A DNA stretch of 26,775 nucleotides, taken from Nanobdellota archaeon. Its GTDB lineage: Archaea > Nanoarchaeota > Nanoarchaeia > Parvarchaeales > Parvarchaeaceae. Position numbers and translations under genes: made by a program. Where the stretch lies: assembly GCA_021796445.1 (NCBI GenBank), contig JAKACB010000011.1, positions 1-26,775 of the forward strand. The letters run 5' to 3'. This document shows, in pieces, positions 26,101 to 26,775 of the stretch (position 1 is the first letter of the stretch; each line of letters opens with the position of its first letter). The notes beneath the pieces are model-generated. The model had not been told where the DNA came from, did not search any database, and saw only the letters and a list, made by a program, of their open reading frames with translations.

Positions 26101-26775
26101 GTTTGAATAAGTCCGGCACTACTGGAAAACCCATAAATATAAATTTCCTATCCTCGGGTAATGGCAATTATCTTTATAACGCAAAGATAAGCAATCAATG
26201 CAGTGCAAGCGGTTATGCATATGTGGGGGAGAGTTCAAACATAAGTAATTGGAACTGCTCTTATCTATTTTATGAGAAAAATTTACCTACAGGAACGAAG
26301 TGGTATGTCAGTTTTAACGGGTTTAACGAAAGTTCTACTAATAATAAGATAGCGTTCTTTGATTCTCCAGGTAATTATTCTTATAAAATAAATGAAATAC
26401 CTATAAAAGCAAACAACGGTTTGTCCTGTGTAAATACCTTTTATCCCTCCCCTTCTTCAGGGTATATATCTACTTTGAAAAATAATATAACTATAACCTT
26501 TTCAAACAATACGCAATGTACTACTTCCTTTTTACAATTTGGATTACCTAATAATAATTGGAAAGTATTTTATAATAATAATGGATATAACTACACTTCA
26601 AAGTATTCTCTGATAAATATAAGCATTGACAACGCTCAATCTACCTCAACTCCAGCGCCATTCCAGCAGATGGTAAACTTTTCGTATTCAGGCTACAAGC
26701 AGTACATAAATCTAAGCAGCGGTCACCAGTTCCAGAACGTAGAGTTCATAAACACTACAACTGGAAAGGTAATAG
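17190..26775 (+). CDS. Giant repeat-bearing surface protein, 3' end outside the window
   Basis: One frame stays open from the ATG at 17190 to the window end, at least 3195 codons; I checked the frame at many points and found no stop. Residues 1-16 are polar and basic, 17-42 form one hydrophobic helix (signal anchor or signal peptide), then a Pro/Thr/Asn linker to about 82. From there 26 tandem domains of about 78 residues follow. Each has a core like TFxExGLPxxTxWxVxYDN, a G-C-x-F-x-P-x-P-S-S-G block, and usually a second Cys on the last strand, so a disulfide per domain is likely. A DUF2341/PA14-like region, two more units, a DUF2341/lectin-like region, degenerate units and the start of a third DUF2341 complete the visible part. 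N-x-S/T sequons are very dense, suggesting heavy N-glycosylation. Likely roles are adhesin, stalk or S-layer-associated fibre. Codons are AT-rich like the neighbours. No in-frame alternative start lies upstream. Confidence 0.9.
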   Translation, partial: MKSTTPAHKKGYKVHFTTFLVVMTILFIILFFLSTLNGFLGFNIAKLLGLKPITITAPKNISVTPPPTNITNSTKTIPVPKYTIFYESGLPLDTLWSVSLPSGTLYSNINYLNYSSFLKSFSFSVNQVFLNGCIFSPSPGSGNVIAGNSVYISFSSVCNTTFVRYGLPNKVNWTVLYGNVSKDVDTNSTSFISSNGNFPFSISDSHYAGCPYYPYPQSGYLNAGSSKYIIFFTTCISKSNAVTFLESGLPQGYNWTVKYDNTTNSSNSTRIVFTPTNSASLIPLFNVSVIDKNNCIFTPNPKNGNATGGQTVLITFTSLCNTSVSEKGLPVGTKWNVTFDNKTVYSVSYSLRISTNYTLSNLSLRPVILGNCTFNPIANSSNPIVAGSSVLIEFSASCITSFLEKNLPVGLNWTVKYNNKTLQSTSSVIRFNTTNVFSGFSIPNATEGGCVYSPTPSRGNLTAGSSITISFSQTCHTVFVSKGLPAGVSWSVDYDNQTRDGAFNSSIEFPYYKGKTFYYNVSIIKVGNCVFTPYPKNGTILAGELQLIAFSGECTTTFSETGLPNNTEWNATFDNKTKLSISTGIFFYTVNGSYPFSIPSQPISRGCYYVPSPSSGSITAGSNETIGFTDDCTTDFIDPGLPSGANWTVTFAGLTKHSINQNVSFLLPRGKYYYQVPQTSYNGCNYAPNQSSGSTSVGEDVHVTFNLTTCDTVFSEVGLPKGTSWQAIFNGTASDSQTNSISFSSFPGNYSFSVEKITLGTCVFSPNESSGFINAGSSPVIGFSSLCYTDFYEKDLPANSLWSVNYNGKPNSSIGDLIAIKTSYGTFPYSISNVSAGGSCYFIPQPVAGNDTAGTEVTVNYIEKCLSNFHETGLYSNVHWSVTYDGDTVSTYGDNLSILNLPGNYSYDVPTAFGRGCTFTSLNSSGNLVSGKNASVYFSPSSCISNITETGLPKNVNWGVSIDNVTNYSTEKSILVTTNPGNYSVYIHSVKINGCVFSASYNNLMMAGSTIIVHFSAACQTIFTETGLPNGTEWKVNDSFPSYFDYNLPIPGEVYSYTLYSSTTNRIIVNSSNSSANPYKVESIPINKFCAYDPQPSSGSITPGDNLSILFKNDCITSFKEMGLPSGTTWYVSFNNINASSNSSQISFLTNAGAYNFKVFTAENHGCFYTSNVTQGTLNSSSVLNIKFTGKFCLTIFNETGLPSNTKWNVTFNSTLKASNTSKITFNGSFSNTSYNYYIQPKSISAQGCYINLTSPSGTVKVGSYVNVTYLNRCKTTFNETGLPNSTKWSVVFDGISGSSSNISVVIYALPGNHSYEPSIINIGGGCFYYPKPNSSYLISGESATISYTKECLSTFSQNGLPSGASWSVEYDNFVNSSRLSDINFVTAPGNFSFSLNTVDYAYCSFLPSPASGYLVAGGNVSISFIENTCNTTFIETGLPFNTQWKLTFDGITETPSNNNVTITTPAGIFTAKFYPINLSNCIFSPQPLSSSTAAGGHFTVHFAASCTTTFNETGLPNNTYWFVTYNGTTVSSNSTIIRVTSINGTYAYSLPFIGNSSCSYRPNPSSGNAIAGSKIGIDYSGGCTTVFYENGLPPGSEWNLTYDNKSINSTSTSIQFVTPPGSFKYTVENLTLNNCLYVAKNGSSELAAGSTFYLVFNQTRCYTTFTESNLPSNTKWTLTYDDVNYSSNKTSLALSTIPGTFNFTGYSVTEDGCIFTPNPSSGHIAAGSSLLLSFSSSCVTSFNETGLSKGITWSVEFDGITNYSSNTSLYIDSIYGNFSFSVPRIQVSANCYLTPDPSKGYLIAGSSTVINFSNYCYSEFIETGLPSGISWSVKYNNLTNSSSLSDISFNVVSGNYSFSIPSVDYHNCYFVSNESSGYAKAGVYTYLKFTENYCISNFTESGLPSNTKWNVTFSNKSNASTKRYISLNTTKGLYNFTVHPVNIGGCKYISTPAIGSVAAGSEINVSFSVSFCITTFDETGLPLRDNWSVTYDSIRNSSVSSNITFNISTLSSFAFSVEAENQSQCDFSPVPSSGSVTSGSTEVINFNSVCHTYFKENGLPSSYTWIVNLNGKNDSSKSNIIEFTTSYNDNYTFNIYPSVDYNSGFLSNISKGYIATGSNITVAFSNDTAAYKKPVIMPVSFYNNQTESTPQPSQQMLIFNSSKYSKYENSKLTNIMFAYQNGTAIPSWLESGNSNTSNDTVYWLKIKSIPAESGITINMVFNQTFLSYSNNFYTGTAGEAPQLSSTYGEYNNIANVMNSGLLYQFYQLNGGGIQSQASVYQAQLTPNSVFSYGSLTATAGSTLYLSALTGSSQDVDGTTEPNVIINYQYSYSGGSAFPNPPITNPQYVIMKAIGFAVVNSPTTIYGLSDDGMGIGYSNSGGALIPWLGGSSTSNNPNNVINSWVSESATQHSGTITTDGSYRLEIDYTNQGGPGEDAVWSNNSIDYYSPSQPPNGVMPYSISNATFITTYFKETGLPLDYNWNVNYDTISKSSSMSEINFTTERGNYSYSVPVLRNSSSSLDCTTAYTPKPSSGYLIAGENITISYSNSTYCITKFYENGLPANSIFYVNYDGINKSISLFGDGLLLSIQNTQSVPTPAPFQQMVNFSYSGYKQYINLSSGHQFQNVEFINTTTGKVIDSWLESYTSSYAIFWIKLPNGIPADTTIKDVAMLFVNNDTNLFNTNTTGEAPQLSPTYAEYDNGANVFIKYWNFKGSSAPAGFATSVDNGGSVSYNNGLYLTLPNNNNGATAASVYVQTDLSNPFFAFTGTGAGAYAYRTNIGISESSSNSIEGTCAIMYYPSYSYIPGGECISNGLYSITSSGYSQINSLSYSSGPLIGVGFNSNTVLLVNNGFNLYTDSSIPFSSTNYVWLGTSAYYSKTSGSNVLNYLALSAYPPNGIMPSVTSVLKTSGINTSNGIFLAKPSSNVDCSNSDINLTAGSTYTFTNWNCTTEFNATNINQNVTFSLDYNGLNKSGTTGKPININFLSSGNGNYLYNAKISNQCSASGYAYVGESSNISNWNCSYLFYEKNLPTGTKWYVSFNGFNESSTNNKIAFFDSPGNYSYKINEIPIKANNGLSCVNTFYPSPSSGYISTLKNNITITFSNNTQCTTSFLQFGLPNNNWKVFYNNNGYNYTSKYSLINISIDNAQSTSTPAPFQQMVNFSYSGYKQYINLSSGHQFQNVEFINTTTGKVI
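17430..23577 (+). repeat. 26 tandem protein-coding repeats of about 234 bases
   Basis: Tracking the Gly codon of each G-L-P motif gives positions 17454, 17685, 17931, 18171, 18405, 18636, 18873, 19107, 19341, 19572, 19806, 20040, 20268, 20556, 20790, 21033, 21267, 21501, 21732, 21963, 22197, 22428, 22662, 22896, 23130 and 23364. The most common interval is exactly 234 bases (78 codons). Nearly all others are 228-246, and one unit (20268 to 20556) is 54 bases longer. The units are strongly diverged in DNA sequence, so the array is old and stable rather than freshly expanded. The repeat resembles a secreted beta-sandwich unit common in acidophile archaea, here with an added cysteine pair. Confidence 0.9.
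23600..24585 (+). other. DUF2341-like plus PA14-like domain region within the giant protein
   Basis: The tandem repeats stop and about 330 residues of different sequence follow. The first part has the DUF2341-like order (QQMLIFNSSKYSKY, then IPSWLESG and TGEAPQLSSTYGEYNN), which is repeated at 24985 and 26660. The second part, with YGLSDDGMGIGYSN and later TDGSYRLEIDYTNQGG, resembles a PA14-type carbohydrate-binding fold. This region could be the ligand-binding head of the fibre. The domain calls are by pattern only. Confidence 0.55.
24600..24970 (+). repeat. Two further G-L-P repeat units
   Basis: Units with FKETGLPLDYNW (Gly codon 24615) and FYENGLPANS (Gly codon 24870) sit between the first and second DUF2341-like regions. 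The second is cut short and lacks the conserved Trp. Two more units (codons 26280 and 26541) and a degenerate one near 26045 follow the second region. Confidence 0.75.
24981..25107 (+). repeat. Direct repeat copy 1, 127 bases identical to the window end
   Basis: Base-by-base comparison with 26649-26775 shows no mismatch over 127 bases. The preceding base differs (T at 24980, A at 26648). The offset is 1668 bases, a multiple of three, so both copies are in the same reading frame. It encodes the start of a DUF2341-like domain. Confidence 0.95.
24985..25900 (+). other. DUF2341-like plus lectin-like domain region within the giant protein
   Basis: It begins FQQMVNFSYSGYKQYINLSS, continues with DSWLESYTSSYAIFWIKLP and TGEAPQLSPTYAEYDNGANV. 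A long beta-rich segment follows (about 25320-25870) whose order fits a concanavalin/LamG-like lectin domain attached to DUF2341. It ends with YPPNGIMPSV, parallel to PPNGVMPYS that closes the first region. The domain assignment is by pattern and is tentative. Confidence 0.55.
26649..26775 (+). repeat. Direct repeat copy 2, reaching the window end
   Basis: Identical to 24981-25107 and in the same frame. Its right boundary is unknown because the sequence stops. It opens a third DUF2341-like domain in the giant protein. Confidence 0.95.

Noticed and set aside
17190..26775. Minus-strand reading frames across the giant gene
   Set aside because: They are short, scattered and mirror the repeated plus-strand codons at the repeat spacing. 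The plus frame is continuous with recognisable domains.
1..26775. Insertion sequences, integrase or prophage genes
   Set aside because: No transposase, integrase or phage structural motif was seen in any long frame, and no terminal inverted repeats border a gene. The tRNA gene has no adjacent integrase or visible attachment duplication.

Overview
The window is AT-rich archaeal DNA. Evidence: a Nop5-fibrillarin gene pair, an archaeal-type phosphoglycerate mutase, a RadA/KaiC-like ATPase, a family X polymerase with PHP domain, and TATA-like boxes about 25-27 bases before many start codons, as in leaderless archaeal transcription. A secreted repeat built on a G-L-P-x-x-x-x-W core is something I associate with acidophilic archaea (Thermoplasmatota, ARMAN-type Micrarchaeota/Parvarchaeota). 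Short proteins and tight packing fit a small DPANN-like genome, but the lineage is inference.

Layout. 1-3050: tRNA-Asp(GUC), a two-gene ABC-2 exporter, and hisS. 3051-3462: intergenic, with a probable structured RNA of three consecutive hairpins and a possible 50-codon small ORF ending one base before the next gene. 3463-10163: a tight operon of two different PrkA-type AAA+ proteins, a YeaH/DUF444 von Willebrand A protein and a SpoVR/YcgB protein. This resembles the bacterial yeaG-yeaH-ycgB stress module, with the kinase gene doubled. 10337-11744: nop5-flpA, the protein core of the box C/D RNA 2'-O-methylation machine; this Nop5 lacks the usual N-terminal domain. 11816-12592: an unrecognised coiled-coil protein. 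12635-16371: apgM, polX and a KaiC-like ATPase, each with its own promoter. 16368-17126: an exonuclease III-type AP endonuclease on the minus strand, tail-to-tail with the ATPase gene.

17190-26775 (end of window): one open frame of at least 3195 codons without a stop, encoding a giant membrane-anchored or secreted surface protein. It has a signal anchor, 26 tandem repeats of about 78 residues (modal spacing exactly 234 bases), most with two cysteines, and many N-glycosylation sequons. DUF2341-like, PA14-like and lectin-like domains and a few more repeat units follow. The gene is cut by the window end.

The last 127 bases are identical to 24981-25107. The identity starts abruptly and ends only because the window does, which looks like both a recent intragenic duplication and a contig break at a repeat. 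No insertion sequence, CRISPR array, integrase or rRNA gene was seen.
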